From assembly GCA_028829895.1 (NCBI GenBank), contig CM054184.1:26863201-26927200 (forward strand): a stretch of DNA of 64,000 nucleotides, read 5' to 3'. The position numbers and the translations under genes were made by a program. Below are positions 1-12,689 of the stretch, piece by piece (the stretch's first letter is position 1; each line of letters begins with the position of its first letter). The DNA comes from Sinotaia quadrata. Taxonomy: Eukaryota; Mollusca; Gastropoda; Architaenioglossa; Viviparidae. The notes below the pieces were generated by a model. It did no database searches. It had not been told where the DNA came from and worked only from the letters and a program-made list of their open reading frames with translations.

Positions 1-1110
1 ACAAGTCGACGTCATATTTCACACTACTTATATCTCTTACCTCACACTTACACTAGGTTTATATATTACTTCTCACTAGATATACGTCTTTCTTCAATGT
101 AGCCTGTGTTGTACTGCACACTAGGATGGGTCTTACTTCACAAAGGTGTCTTACAGCACACTAGGTATGTATTACTTCAGATAGGTGTCGTATTACAAAC
201 CAGGTATGTGTCTTATTCACACAGGTCTCTCACTGCCCACTAGGTATGTCTTACTTCACACAGGCATCATACTGCACGTCAGTTATGCTTTTTTACTTCA
301 CACTAGGTATACATCTTAATTTACACAGGTGTCCCACTGCACTTCACACAGCAGTCTTATTGCACACTAGGTATACGTCTTAATTTACACAGGTGTCCTA
401 CTGTACACTAGGCATGTGTTTTACTTTAAACAGGGTTCTTAGCAAGCTAGGTATACGTCTTATTGTAAACATGTAGTTTCCTGGACTATATTTATAAGTC
501 TTACATCACAGTGCATATATATCTTAATGCACATTTGGTATACGTCTTATATCACAGTAGCATGTGTCTTACTGCACATTAGGTATGTGTCTCACTTCAC
601 ACATGTCTTACTGCACATTAAGTATATGTCTTACTTTATACTAGTTATACGTCATACTTCACAAAGTTATTCATATTACTTCATACAAGGTTACGTCTTC
701 ACACTTGGTATACGTCATATTTCACACTAGGTCTACGTTATATTTCATTATAGTAATTCGTCTTACTGCACACGGGTGTTTTAGTGCACACTAGGTATAC
801 ATATTCCCGCACACATGTGTCTTACTGTATACTTGGTATATGCCTTATTTCACACAAGGTATACGTATTACGGCACACAGGCTTAGGTCTTACTTAACTA
901 GGTATACGTCTTACGTCACACTAGGTGTATGTCTTACTTACACTATGTATACGTCTTACTTATACTATGTATACGTCTTCACACTATGTGTAGGTCTTAC
1001 TTCACACTATATATATATATGTCTTACAGCATACCCGAGCTATACGTCTTACTACACAGTAGCATGTCTTACTTCACCCTATGTGTATATCTTAATTAAT
1101 TAATCATCCA
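1..1110. repeat. Degenerate minisatellite, about 20-24 bp unit
   Basis: Units around 'cttacttcacactaggtat' with variable spacers fill the first 1.1 kb and may continue beyond the window edge. Confidence 0.85.
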
Positions 1111-2700
1111 TAACTAATTACATGTGAAGAGAATCTTAATTTATGTTATTAATAATTCTCCAGAAGACACCACTCATCTCTCTCACTTGGCGTATATGCA
1201 GGCGCTGTAAAAGTTTTCTCTCTTCCACATAATCAAAGACAAACATTTACTTTACCGTCACACAATTTTTCCGTAGGTTGAAAACTTTTTATTAAAGGAG
1301 AAGATAAATCCGTCTTTTATTCTATATTTAGGGAGATGCCCTTCACCCACTTTCTTCTAAAATCATAAGGTTATCAATGCGTGTAAGAATGTCAATAAAT
1401 TTAACAATAAATTTATCAAATCAGCAAATCAAAACTACATAGAGCAAATACAATGAAAGATTATTTGACATCAATATTTCATGAACCAAGTTCAAATAAT
1501 TTAAATATTCATACAGTCTGACATCTTAACACATAATTCAACAGATTAGTGTCAATATAAATCAGAGTATAGTTCTTATCAGAGAACAGAAAAGGAGTTA
1601 TGAAATAGTTTGTACATAACCTTCTCCAGGTAAATGCTGCAATAGTCTTTCAAATAGTCTTCACGAGCGCTTTCATAAAAAGTCACAAGCTTATTGTCCC
1701 AAGGGAATTGTCAGTTTTATGCACATCCCTTGCATATTGTAGAATACTGATGAGTTGTTATTCTCTTGAGGCTAACCTATGTTTACTAAGGTGTTAGCTC
1801 CCTCAAGCAGAACAACAATTGAAGCAATTTCCAGTAACTAACTTGTACCACAAATTCCATGATGTAGTCAGGGTACTTTGCCACCATAACCTCAACAGAG
1901 TACAGTGTACCCTTACACTTACACACTAGGGTAAATACTACTTGCCTCTACCATGGTCAAAGCAGTTTATAAATCAGTAAACCAGGAGATTCAGGTAAAA
2001 TAAGAAAAATTGCTGCTCATTGCCTGTAAAATATAATCAGGGAACAAATGCTAAGTTTCCAGTTTATTCATCTTTAACTCAATTCTTTCTTACATTCAAA
2101 TCACAATTTACAGTTTCCTGCAACAGTATTTATTAGCCCAATACACATTCAGCATAATAAATCCCATAATAGTTCACGAACAGGTCCACTATTAACAATG
2201 TTATGTGTCTAATATACTACATACAAGCATCATAGTTCACAATTTGTAGAAATAATAGTCTACACATAATACATCTCTACATGAAACGAAATTATAATAT
2301 ACCAATAGCAAAAATGCATGAAATATTTCTAAGTCCATTTTCTCTCAATAAGTCAGTTAATTCACTATTAAGTTAATAGCTGCCTTTCATGACTGGACTT
2401 CTTGCCACTCCAAATTCAGAGTAATTAGACAATAGATTTATTTACAGCAGGTAATCTTTTGATTTCAGCCCATTGGCTGGTCTTGTTCTTGTAAATCTTA
2501 ACCATTGGATAATAAAAACTACTCACCCAGTTGGAACTGGTTTGGATTCCATCAGCAATTTCTAGCCAATCCTCCTAGTACTTCTATATTTGACACTTAA
2601 AAATATCAGAAGCATCATAGCCCAAGGTCGGGTCTTTTTTGACATTCAACAATTTATATAGCAATCAAGTCTAGAAATATGGATAGGGAAATTTTACTCT
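1093..2700 (-). repeat. Dispersed repeat family, copy A (inverted)
   Basis: Reads in reverse orientation relative to 37500-38990. Shared landmarks are the terminal block with the CCACTCATCTCTCTCACTTGG region (1166-1190), the gcccattggctggtcttgtt block (2469-2488) and the block near 2660-2700. A decayed coding-like stretch (NSSFYYPMVKIY-like) is seen on the minus strand near 2470-2700. Together with copy B it forms an inverted pair. Family unclassified. Confidence 0.75.
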
Positions 2701-2705
2701 GCCAC

Positions 2706-3570
2706 AGATACATCCAGTATAGATTGTTAGTATCCAATACTCAGAGTTATGTATCCAATACTCAGTTATGACAATGTTACTAAAGTTATAGTAAACAATT
2801 TATATGTGGATCTCAATGAAAACGATGAAAGTGGATCATGTGTAAGGGTGTACTTTGTTTGCTGTTGGAATTATGCCTTGCGTGATTTCCAGTGTTTAAT
2901 TATGCCTGTCTGGATGCATAATAATGGTTCTGTAGTTGCTTAGATCAGGTAAGAAATTATTACCTTCTAGTGAACTATAAATTGTGACATTGTGGCAAAG
3001 TGTGTGAAGGACTGTTAAGACTATGCTGAATCAGGTTATGTAAGATTATTAGTACTTATCTCTAGTAACTCCATTTCTGTCTCTGATAAGACTATCCTGT
3101 AATTTGTATTGACTCTGTTGTTGCATTTTGTTTATTATAGAATGTGTAATTATACAATTTTCATAATTTGGGTTTGTAGAAATATTGATGTCAAGTAATC
3201 TATTCCATTGTATTTGTCATATGTATATTTTATTGTTGATTTAATAAATTAGAAGTTAAATTTATTGACCTTCTTACGCAAATTGATAATCTTATGTTGG
3301 AGAAGAAAGTGGGTGGATGGGGGTTCGCTAAATATAGATTAAAGTAGGATTTGTCTTCTCCTTTTAAGAGGTTTTTCCACTCACGGAAATGTGATCATAA
3401 ATGTTTTGTGTTGTGGAAAAGAGAAAACGTTTACAGTGCCCCACCAAGTGAGAGACGAGTGGTGTCTGTTGGAGGGATCATTAATAAAATAAATTAAGAG
3501 TCTCAACATTTGCAATTAGTAATGAAAGATTAATTATTAATAATAACGATAATTTTTATTAACTAAGTGG
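2706..3570 (+). repeat. Dispersed repeat family, copy B
   Basis: Direct-orientation copy of the 3' half of the family: gagaagaaagtgggtggatg (about 3300-3319) and the gagagacgagtggtgtct block (3449-3466) match copy D. It begins with an apparent 64-codon frame (2749-2943) ending MHNNGSVVA, followed by a GT donor-like gtaagaaat; significance unknown. Confidence 0.72.
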
Positions 3571-3664
3571 CTTTGCCCTCACTGTGTGGTTAGTGAGGAT
3601 TTTAGATAGGTCAGTTGATATTCACGTGCAGGAGCACGCTCTACAGTATATCTTTATTTTGTAT

Positions 3665-3860
3665 AAGCGAAGGTCACTAGTTTCTAGTGAATTCAATAAA
3701 CGTTTCTACAGATAATACCTGGCACCCAGAGAATTGGAATCAGAGAGGAAAACACTCAGTCACTAGTTTCTAGTGAATTCAATAAACGTTTCTACAGATA
3801 ATACCTGGCATCCAGTCAGAGAATTGGAATCAGAGAGAAAACACTCAGTCACTAGTTTGT
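3665..3860. repeat. Two-copy tandem duplication, about 90 bp
   Basis: The segment beginning cactagtttctagtgaattc and containing aataaacgtttctacagata occurs twice, with a third partial cactagttt start at 3849. Confidence 0.8.
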
Positions 3861-4059
3861 GGTAGCTCTAACTCGGAAAGCACTACTCGAGATATCATGC
3901 CTCCAGTCTTTTAACCCCCACCCAAATAATATGGGCCCACTTATGAGAAAAAAGCAATTTTTCCTGAGGAGAACTCATGCAATATTTCGTCAGCCAGAAG
4001 AGACTCTAAAAGTGCAGACCTCTCCCCCCACCTCCTCCGACTCTCTGAGTTTGGTAAAA

Positions 4060-4575
4060 TCCGACTTTGTGCTACATGACTACTACATACAAGTGGTCCT
4101 GACTATTTTTAACTGTGCTACATGACTACTACATACAAGTGGTCCTGGCTATTTTTAACTGTGCTACATGACTACTACATATCAGTGGTCCTGACTATTT
4201 TTAACTGTGCTACATGACTACTACATACAAGTGGTCCTGACTATTTTTAACTGTGCTACATGACTACTACATACAAGTGGTCCTGGCTATTTTTAACTGT
4301 GCTACATGACTACTACATATCAGTGGTCCTGACTATTTTTAACTGTGCTACATGACTACTACATACAAGTGGTCCTGACTATTTTTAACTGTGCTACATG
4401 ACTACTACATTCCAGTGGTCCTACTTTTAACTGTGCTACATGACTACTACATACCAGTGGTCCTACTTTTAACTGTGCTTCATGACTACTACATACAAGT
4501 GGTCCTGACTATTTTTAACTGTGCTACATGACTACTACATACCAGTGGTCCTGACTACTTTTATCTGTGCTATAT
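4060..4575. repeat. 46-bp minisatellite, about 11 copies
   Basis: Unit contains gtgctacatgactactacat and gtggtcctgactattttt. Last units have lost about 6 bp. The region 4576-4868 beside it shows nothing recognisable. Confidence 0.92.
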
Positions 4576-4867
4576 GAGCACCGTCATTCATTGCTACAAA
4601 TGGCTACACATCTTCTATCCTTTGTTACATATGGCGACATGAACTCTCCACTGCGCTGTTTCTTTGCTTTTAAAGTAGTACTTCATCTTACCATACAACA
4701 ACATATACTGTGTTACACCTTACTACGTTGACAGCTTTTTGTTACAGTGTGCTGCCATTATGACATGCTGCGTTCTCTCTCTGCTGTTTTTTTTTTTTTG
4801 GGTGTCACAACATCATGTCCGAAACATATTAGAGGTAAGACATTCCTTTATTAATCAATCATCGATC

Positions 4868-6520
4868 ACCGGTAAAATTAGGCTTGGTAATTTAGACACA
4901 TTTACTTTCAGTGCAGACGCTTATTCATAAATAAATTTAGGCTTGGAAATTTAGACACAAGTATTTGAGTGCTGACACTTTTTCGTACGTAAATGTAGGG
5001 TAGGTAATTTAGATTAATTTATACGAGTGCTGACTCCCTCTTAGATAAAATCAGACTAGGTTATTTAGACACATTTATTTCAGTGCTGACACGTATTTAT
5101 AGAAATATTTAGGCTAGGTAATTTAGACATTTGAGTACTGACACTAATTCATAGGTGAATTTAAACTACATAATTTAGATACACTTATTTGAATACTGAC
5201 ACTAATTCATAGGTGAATTTAAACTACATAATTTAGATACACTTATTTGAGTGCTGACACTAATTCATAGGTGAATTTAAACTACATAATTTAGATACAC
5301 TTATTTGAGTACTGACACTAATTCATAGGTGAATTTAAACTACATAATTTAGATACACTTATTTGAGTACTGACACTAATTCATAGGTGAATTTAAACTA
5401 CATAATTTAGATACACTCATTTGAGTGCTGACACTAATTCATAGGTGAATTTAAACTACATAATTTAGATACACTTATTTGAGTACTGACACTAATTCAT
5501 AGGTGAATTTAAACTACATAATTTAGATACACTTATTTCAGTACTGACACTAATTCATAGGTGAATTTAAACTACATAATTTAGATACACTTATTTGAAT
5601 ACTGACACTAATTCATAGGTGAATTTAAACTACATAATTTAGATACACTTATTTCAGTACTGACACTAATTCATAGGTGAATTTAAACTACATAATTTAG
5701 ATACACTTATTTGAATACTGACACTAATTCATTAGGTGAATTTAAACTACATAATTTAGATACACTTATTTGAATACTGACACTAATTCATAGGTGAATT
5801 TAAACTACATAATTTAGATACACTTATTTGAATACTGACACTAATTCATAGGTGAATTTAAACTACATAATTTAGATACACTTATTTGAGTGCTGACACT
5901 AATTCATAGGTGAATTTAAACTACATAATTTAGATACACTTATTTGAGTACTGACACTAATTCATAGGTGAATTTAAACTACATAATTTAGATACACTTA
6001 TTTGAGTACTGACACTAATTCATAGGTGAATTTAAACTACATAATTTAGATACACTCATTTGAGTGCTGACACTAATTCATAGGTGAATTTAAACTACAT
6101 AATTTAGATACACTCATTTGAGTACTGACACTAATTCATAGGTGAATTTAAACTACATAATTTAGATACACTTATTTCAGTACTGACACTAATTCATAGG
6201 TGAATTTAAACTACATAATTTAGATACACTTATTTGAATACTGACACTAATTCATAGGTGAATTTAAACTACATAATTTAGATACACTTATTTGAGTACT
6301 GACACTAATTCATAGGTGAATTTAAACTACATAATTTAGATACACTTGAGTGCTGATGCATATTCGTAATTAAATTTGCGGCTAGGTAATTTTGACTTTT
6401 ATTTAAGTGTTGGCACTTATTGACAGGTAAATTTAGGCTATGTAATTTCAACACATTTATTTCAGTGCTGACATTTATTCATATTTTAATTTAGGCTTGG
6501 TAATCTAGATACAATTATTT
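4868..6520. repeat. 58-bp minisatellite, about 20 near-identical copies with diverged flanks
   Basis: Core 5150-6345: unit contains gaatttaaactacataattt and ctgacactaattcataggt. The flanks (4868-5150, 6345-6520) hold older relatives with aggctaggtaatttagac. Young core in old flanks indicates recent internal expansion. Confidence 0.93.
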
Positions 6521-6885
6521 AAGATATTAATTTACATGTACATTTATAATATGGCTTTTTTCTTTTCTTCTTTTGCTTTGATATTAGTTTAGTATTTGAT
6601 TTGGGATAGAATATCTGTATTTACATTTAATATTGCTATTAGAGCTGCCGTGTGGGTGTAACATTATTTCCATGGGTTGAAAGTGTTATGAAATTATTGT
6701 ATGCATGAATTTATTTTTGCGTGTTCCCATTATTTTCACAAGTGTGCCTGAGTTTGTCACTTTGAGTATGTCTGGGTAATAAATATCCATTAATACACTC
6801 TTTGTTCTTGGTAACTTAAATGTTCGTGTCGTTTTGGTTCTCGGTTTGTGTGACTATGGGCAATTCTATCTGTCTCCTAATGTCT
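6520..6885. other. No recognisable feature
   Basis: AT-rich single-copy sequence without a supported reading frame. Confidence 0.6.
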
Positions 6886-7260
6886 GATTTTCAGCCAATC
6901 ATGTCTATTAAAGCCTGATGCACAACCAATCATGTCGCTTTGCGATTGTAATCTGTCTACTAAATATATGATGTGCAACCGATTACATCGCTTTGTCTGT
7001 CTATTAATATCGTATGTGTAACCAATCATGTGGTTTTGTGACTGTATCTCTCTACTAAATGTCTTATGTGCAACCAATCGTGTCTCTTTGTAACTGTATA
7101 TGTCTACTAAATGTCTGATGTGCAACCAATCGCGTCTCTTTGTAACTGTATCTCTCTACTAAATGTCTGAAGTGCAACCAATCGTGTCTCTTTGTAACTG
7201 TATATGTCTACTAAATGTCTGAAGTGCAACCAATCGTGTCTCTTTGTAACTGTATATATG
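6885..7260. repeat. About 52-bp degenerate minisatellite, 7 copies
   Basis: Units contain tctactaaatgtctgatgtg and caaccaatcgtgtctctttg. Confidence 0.88.
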
Positions 7261-7284
7261 CCTAAGCTGCGTGCTTAAGTAGAG

Positions 7285-7445
7285 TGAATGGCAAGTGAGA
7301 ACATTCAAGTTTACATGGCCACATAAATCTTGTGATTACACATAGCAGAACTCTTAGAATTGAACTGAGAACATTCAAGTTTACATGGCCACATAAATCT
7401 TGTGATTACACATAGCAGAACTCTTAGATTTGAGCTGAGAGCACC
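7285..7445. repeat. Two-copy tandem duplication, about 72 bp
   Basis: gagaacattcaagtttacat through agcagaactcttaga occurs twice. Confidence 0.88.
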
Positions 7446-7988
7446 TCTTAGATTCTGAGACAATCATCATAGACACACAATACTGAATGTGAGAAAATAA
7501 TTTCTATTCTACATCAATTCTTTAGATTATTCTGTAGCTTTCTTAATAACTAACACATCTAGGTAAGTGATATGTCAGTTTGAAGATAAATGAATTTATC
7601 TTCATAAATATAAATAAAGCACCAGTAATTTAATCTTTTATAACAGATTTTATAAATTATTTGAGATAAAGCAAAACATTTTCATAACTAACGAAAGTAA
7701 TTTACAATATAAGAAATTTATTAATTTGTCAACAATTCACCAAATTGGAAATGACTTCATGTGGTATATTAAAATGTTCACATGGTCGCAAAATGTTTCT
7801 GTAGTCTTTGCTTAATTGTATAGCAATTATTAGTTTCTTATCTGCTTACTAACGCGATGGATTTCGCAATGTTTTGGCACTTCAACAATTTAATATAATA
7901 CAAAACAAGTTTTCGTCATTATAATAATTATTATGATAGAATAGAACTTTCTTATTTTCCGTTTGTTTCTTTCTTTTAAATCTCGCAG
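7446..7988. other. No recognisable feature
   Basis: AT-rich sequence ending in a pyrimidine tract and cgcag at about 7967-7988. Confidence 0.6.
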
Positions 7989-8293
7989 TGGAATTGGAGC
8001 CATTTAACGCAAGAAGGCGTCTCTTTGAAGTATGCGAAAACATGAGAGATTACGGACAATACCACGGCAAAGCTGACACTCACTTCAATGTGCAAATACA
8101 TAACAGGGCCCGCTACTCCCTTCAAATACATAACATAGGCCGCTACTCCTTTCGCTTCCCTGAAGCAAAGCCGTCGTCCTCTGCTAAAGAACAAACAGCG
8201 GCTAGTGTTTTCTTCACCTTGTCAGACATTATGCGTGCCTTTCTCGCTGTGCACAGCTCTCGGGGATTTGACAGTCAATGCATATGGGCGTGA
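7989..8293 (+). CDS. Possible exon or gene fragment, unknown product
   Basis: A strong acceptor-like tract (tttctttcttttaaatctcgcag) is followed by an open frame of about 100 codons, less AT-rich than its surroundings, beginning ELEPFNARRRLFEVCENMRD and ending in TGA. Inside, a segment with caaatacataaca is duplicated (IHNRARYS / IHNIGRYS). No family recognised and no partner exon found; could be chance. Confidence 0.25.
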
Positions 8294-8637
8294 TAGAAAT
8301 CACACGTTTTCTCTCTCTAATATACTCTCTCAGTAACTGTCTCTCCCATTCACATTGCTCTTCACCCCAGACTCTTGACTACATTTTCTGTCTCATTGCT
8401 ATTCTACAATTAACAGTCTTAGGAACGGTGCCTATCCGCTGCCTCTACCCACCTAAAAATAAACAATCTTAGTCGCCACCTGCCCCCCCCCCCCCCCGAA
8501 AAAACCACCCACCCTTACACAAAAAATTATGACAGCCACTAATACCACTAATATACACATTTTCCCTTTGTTGTGACTTTTACACGTTTGGTGTTTGTAA
8601 AAGAGATAGCAAGTGGGAGTTCTGGTATTTGAAAGAG
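8294..8637. other. No gene; poly-C tract
   Basis: Contains a run of C at about 8483-8497 and otherwise nothing recognisable. Confidence 0.6.
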
Positions 8638-8840
8638 AGGGATTTCTAATTGCATTATCTCCCTTTTTATTAAAAAGAGATAAATTTCTATTTGCATTAT
8701 CTCCATTTTTATTGGAAAGAGAGATGTTTCTATTTGCATTATCTCCCTTTTTATTGGAAAGAGAGAGATTTCTATTTGCATTATCTCCCTTTTATTGGAA
8801 AGAGAGAGATTTCTATTTGCATTATCTCCCTTTTACAAAC
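8638..8840. repeat. About 42-bp minisatellite, 5 copies
   Basis: Unit contains gagatttctatttgcattat and ctccctttttattggaaaga. Overlapping open frames on both strands are by-products of the repeat. Confidence 0.92.
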
Positions 8841-8892
8841 ACCAGACACTCCTACATGCAATCTCTTGTCTCGCCCCATTCTCTTTTCCTCT

Positions 8893-9365
8893 CTCTTCCA
8901 AACATCAGACACAGACCACTTGCATCCTCTCTCTCTCTCTCTTCCAAACATCAGACACAGACCACTTGCATCCTCTCTCTCTCTCTCTTCCAAACACCAA
9001 ACACAGACCACTTGCATCCTCTCTCTCTCTCTCTTCCAAACACCAAACACAGACCACTTGCATCCTCTCTCTCTCTCTCTTCCAAACACCAAACACAGAC
9101 CACTTGCATCCTCTCTCTCTCTCTCTCTCTCTCTTCCAAACATCAGACACAGACCACGTGCCTCTCTCTCTCTCTCTTCCAAACACCAAACACAGACCAC
9201 TTGCATCCTCTCTCTCTCTCTCTTCCAAACACCAAACACAGACCACTTGCATCCTCTCTCTCTCTCTCTCTCTCTCTTCCAAACATCAGACACAGACCAC
9301 GTGCATCCTCTCTCTCTCTCTCTTCCAAACACCAAACACAGACCACTTGCATCTTCTCACACACC
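8893..9365. repeat. About 44-bp minisatellite with embedded (CT)n, 10 copies
   Basis: Unit is (TC)n followed by ttccaaacaccaaacacaga and ccacttgcatcc. The (TC)n length varies between copies. Long open frames on both strands are repeat artefacts. Confidence 0.93.
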
Positions 9366-9534
9366 ACTTGCATCCCCTCTCTCTCTCTTCCTCTCTACAC
9401 CAGACACACTCACTTGCATTTTGTCTTTCCTCTCACTCATACACACCGCACGCACGCACATAGTTTATCTTCTTCACCATTGAACGGCTGGGTCTTACAC
9501 TAACACTTCACTACAGTGGTAGGATGACTGTTTA

Positions 9535-9715
9535 TCAATCCTCGCCACGAGGACAAGTGGGTGTTAAACATGGCACTTCACCAGAATGAAGCGAGCTTTC
9601 CCCGTATCGTGTTGTGCAATGCTATGGTGTTCAGCGTTGGAATGACCCTTGCAAGTACGCTGACTGTGGCGGGTTTCAAGGGCGCTTCGTGCCAATGGAA
9701 CACTATTCACACTTA
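9535..9715 (+). CDS. Possible exon, unknown hydrophobic peptide
   Basis: Frame reads NPRHEDKWVLNMALHQNEAS, then FPRIVLCNAMVFSVGMTLAS and TLTVAGFKG before a TAG, with a membrane-helix-like stretch. Balanced codon use for the region makes it look coding, but no paired splice sites or family were recognised. Confidence 0.25.
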
Positions 9716-10067
9716 GAAAACTGTTCTCTATGAAATGAGTACATCTCTACTTATAATCAAATTGCTTGAGCCCTGAGCCCCTTAAACTATTAGATTTGCA
9801 GTGATAGTTTGGAAGAATGTTATTTCATGAAATGCTAGACACTGGTAAATTCTTTGCTCAAAAATGCCAGAAGGAAACCTTTTCATTCCGAAGACGACGA
9901 TCGTGTGAGTCAGGCGTTGACACCCAGGGATCTGAGATAGCAGTAGCCATCGATGTGTTTATCAATACTGTTTGCAGTTCTTTCCAATGGCTCTTCTCTA
10001 CAGTTCTGCTTAGCGTTGCTGTGATCAGAGCGCTTTCACATAGCATTTCCTCTCATTCGTTTACGAC

Positions 10068-10340
10068 CATTCCATTTATGTAGTAAACTTCATCATTCAT
10101 TTACGACCATTCCATTTATGTAGTAAACTTCATCATTCATTTACGACCATTCCATTTATGTAGTAAACTTCATCATTCATTTACGACCATTCCATTTATG
10201 TAGTAAACTTCATCATTCATTTACGACCATTCCATTTATGTAGTAAACTTCATCATCCATTTACGACCATTCCATTTATGTAGTAAACTTCATCATCCAT
10301 TTACGACCATTCCATTTATGAAGTAAACTTCATTATCTAT
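10068..10340. repeat. 40-bp minisatellite, about 7 copies
   Basis: Unit contains catttacgaccattccattt and atgtagtaaacttcatcatt; copies nearly identical. Confidence 0.94.
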
Positions 10341-10445
10341 TTATGAGACCCAATTATTTGATTTATCAAGTAATATTCATTATCCACTTACAGGACCCGA
10401 TCATTCGGTTTATCAAATAAAAATAAACAAAACAACATTTCGTCT

Positions 10446-10880
10446 TATTAGCTTGCGAGATGTATGAATTCTGTATTTACACCTTTACACACAATTCATT
10501 TCGTTAGTTTGCGAGATGTAGGAATTCTGTATTTACACCTTTACACACAATTCATTTCGTTAGTTTGCGAGATGTAGGAATTCTGTATTTACACCTTTAC
10601 ACACAATTCATTTCGTTAGTTTGCGAGATGTATGAATTCTGTATTTACACCTTTACACACAATTCATTTCGTTAGTTTGCGAGATGTAGGAATTCTGTAT
10701 TTACACCTTTACACACAATTCATTTCGTTAGTTTGCGAGATGTAGGAATTCTGTATTTACACCTTTACACACAATTCATTTCGTTAGTTTGCGAGATGTA
10801 TGAATTCTGTATTTACACCTTTACACACAATTCATTTCGTTAGTTTGCGAGATGTAGGAATTCTGTATTTACACCTTTTC
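10446..10880. repeat. 56-bp minisatellite, about 8 copies
   Basis: Unit contains cgttagtttgcgagatgtag and gaattctgtatttacacctt; exact spacing 56 bp. Confidence 0.94.
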
Positions 10881-10944
10881 TCGTCTCGCTCATTTAAGAG
10901 TCATATTCATCTGATCTTTAAAATAACATTATTTCGTTTGAACC

Positions 10945-10976
<32 letters not shown>

Positions 10977-11040
10977 ACCACCACCACCACCACCATCACC
11001 ACCACCACCAACAACAACAACGACGACGACAACGACAGCA
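10945..11040. repeat. Compound microsatellite (CA)n(CCA)n(CAA)n(CGA)n
   Basis: Dinucleotide tract passing into trinucleotide tracts. Confidence 0.95.
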
Positions 11041-11239
11041 AATGGAACTAAAACTGAATGCTCACAGCTGAGCCGATAGCCATACAAAAAGCACTTTCAT
11101 GAATGAAAAATACTTAAGAGCGAAGCAATTGTGAAGTAATAAACTGTCAGGTTCCTTGCACAAACCTTAATCTCATACTTCTGATCTTACCCTATATACC
11201 ACCCCCATACTCCATGTTCAACTTCCATCTTGACAATAT

Positions 11240-11665
11240 CAATAAATTACAGCAAAATATATCAGTAAATTACAGCAACAAACTATATCAGTAAATTACA
11301 GCAACAAACTATATCAGTAAATTACAGCAACAAAATATATCAGTAAATTACAGCAACAAAATATATCAGTAAATTACAGCAACAAAATATATCAGTAAAT
11401 TACAGCAACAAAATATATCAGTAAATTACAGCAACAAAATACATCAGTAAATTACAGCAACAAAATACATCAGTAAATTACAGCAACAAAATACATCAGT
11501 AAATTACAGCAACAAAATACATCAGTAAATTACAGCAACAAAATACATCAGTAAATTACAGCAACAAAATATATCAGTAAATTACAGCAACAAAATACAT
11601 CAGTAAATTACAGCAACAAAATATTTCAATAAATGACAGCAACAAAATATATCAATAACAGGAAT
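11240..11665. repeat. 26-bp minisatellite, about 16 copies
   Basis: Unit contains tatcagtaaattacagcaac; blocks of units with atatatc and atacatc alternate, giving a sequence-variant map of expansion. Confidence 0.94.
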
Positions 11666-12170
11666 ACGAAGAGTTGCGGAAGCCACAAATGTCCTAAAAT
11701 TACCGACAGGAAGAGTGAAATAAGAAAATAATAATAAACCACACCATATGCATTCTTAGAAGACAGTGAAGAGAGAAAAAAATAGATTGGTTTTTCAAGA
11801 AAGAAAAGATAACTTCATGAAAAAATCGGAGTCCAATGAGGAAAGTTAATGTAAATGATCAATCATCACAGGTCCTATTGAAGGTGAGAGGTTGATCCCA
11901 TTAGCCCAGTATCAATGCATAATATAGAACTCTTGTAAATGCAACTCTTTCTTATTTCGCTTAAACTTTCAAATATATATATATATTCACGCCTGACCCC
12001 CAAACCAAAATCTGTTTTGCACACACCCTATTTCTGGACAGGTTACAAGCATCAAAGTACAAGAAATCAAAACATAAAAGAAAACAAAAACATATAAATA
12101 TTCAACTGTAAATGCGTGGTGCTGGATTAACATTGATATATTGTTGTATAACGATGGGCCTTATAGTTAG
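11665..12170. other. No recognisable feature
   Basis: AT-rich single-copy sequence; short (AT)n at about 11974. Confidence 0.6.
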
Positions 12171-12525
12171 TATGTTGTATGATATTGAATTCCCACGTCT
12201 AATATTTAATTATAATGGATTTACATTACTGCAATGAAGTTTGTTCTATGCTATTGAATTCCCACGTCTAATATTTAATGATAATGGATTTACATTACTG
12301 TAATGAAGTGTGTTGTATGATATTGAATTCCCATGTCTAATATTTAATTATAATGGATTTACATTACTGTAATGAAGTTTGTTCTATGATATTGAATATA
12401 CATGTCTAATATTTAATGATAATGGATCTACATTACTTTAATGAAGTGTGTTGTATGATATTGAATTCCCATATCTAATATTTAATGATAATGGATTTAC
12501 ATTACTGTAATGAAGTGTGTCTATA
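12170..12525. repeat. 69-bp minisatellite, 5 copies
   Basis: Unit contains gatattgaattcccacgtct and taatggatttacattactg. Confidence 0.93.
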
Positions 12526-12689
12526 AGGCTATAATAATTAATTAGGTTGGTGGATTGACACCATTGTAAGGATTATATCATTATAGGGAATTGACATGTG
12601 TACTTGTAATGCTATAAGGAAGTCTTTCGACGTCACTTTAATGTTGCATTGAATCAATTTGTATAATATCAAATTGAACGTTATTACAA

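Noticed and set aside
8613..9503. Long open frames on both strands (up to 296 codons) rich in Ser/Leu or Arg/Glu
   Set aside because: They are generated by the 42- and 44-bp repeats with (TC)n; three overlapping frames are equally open and none has domain or codon signature.
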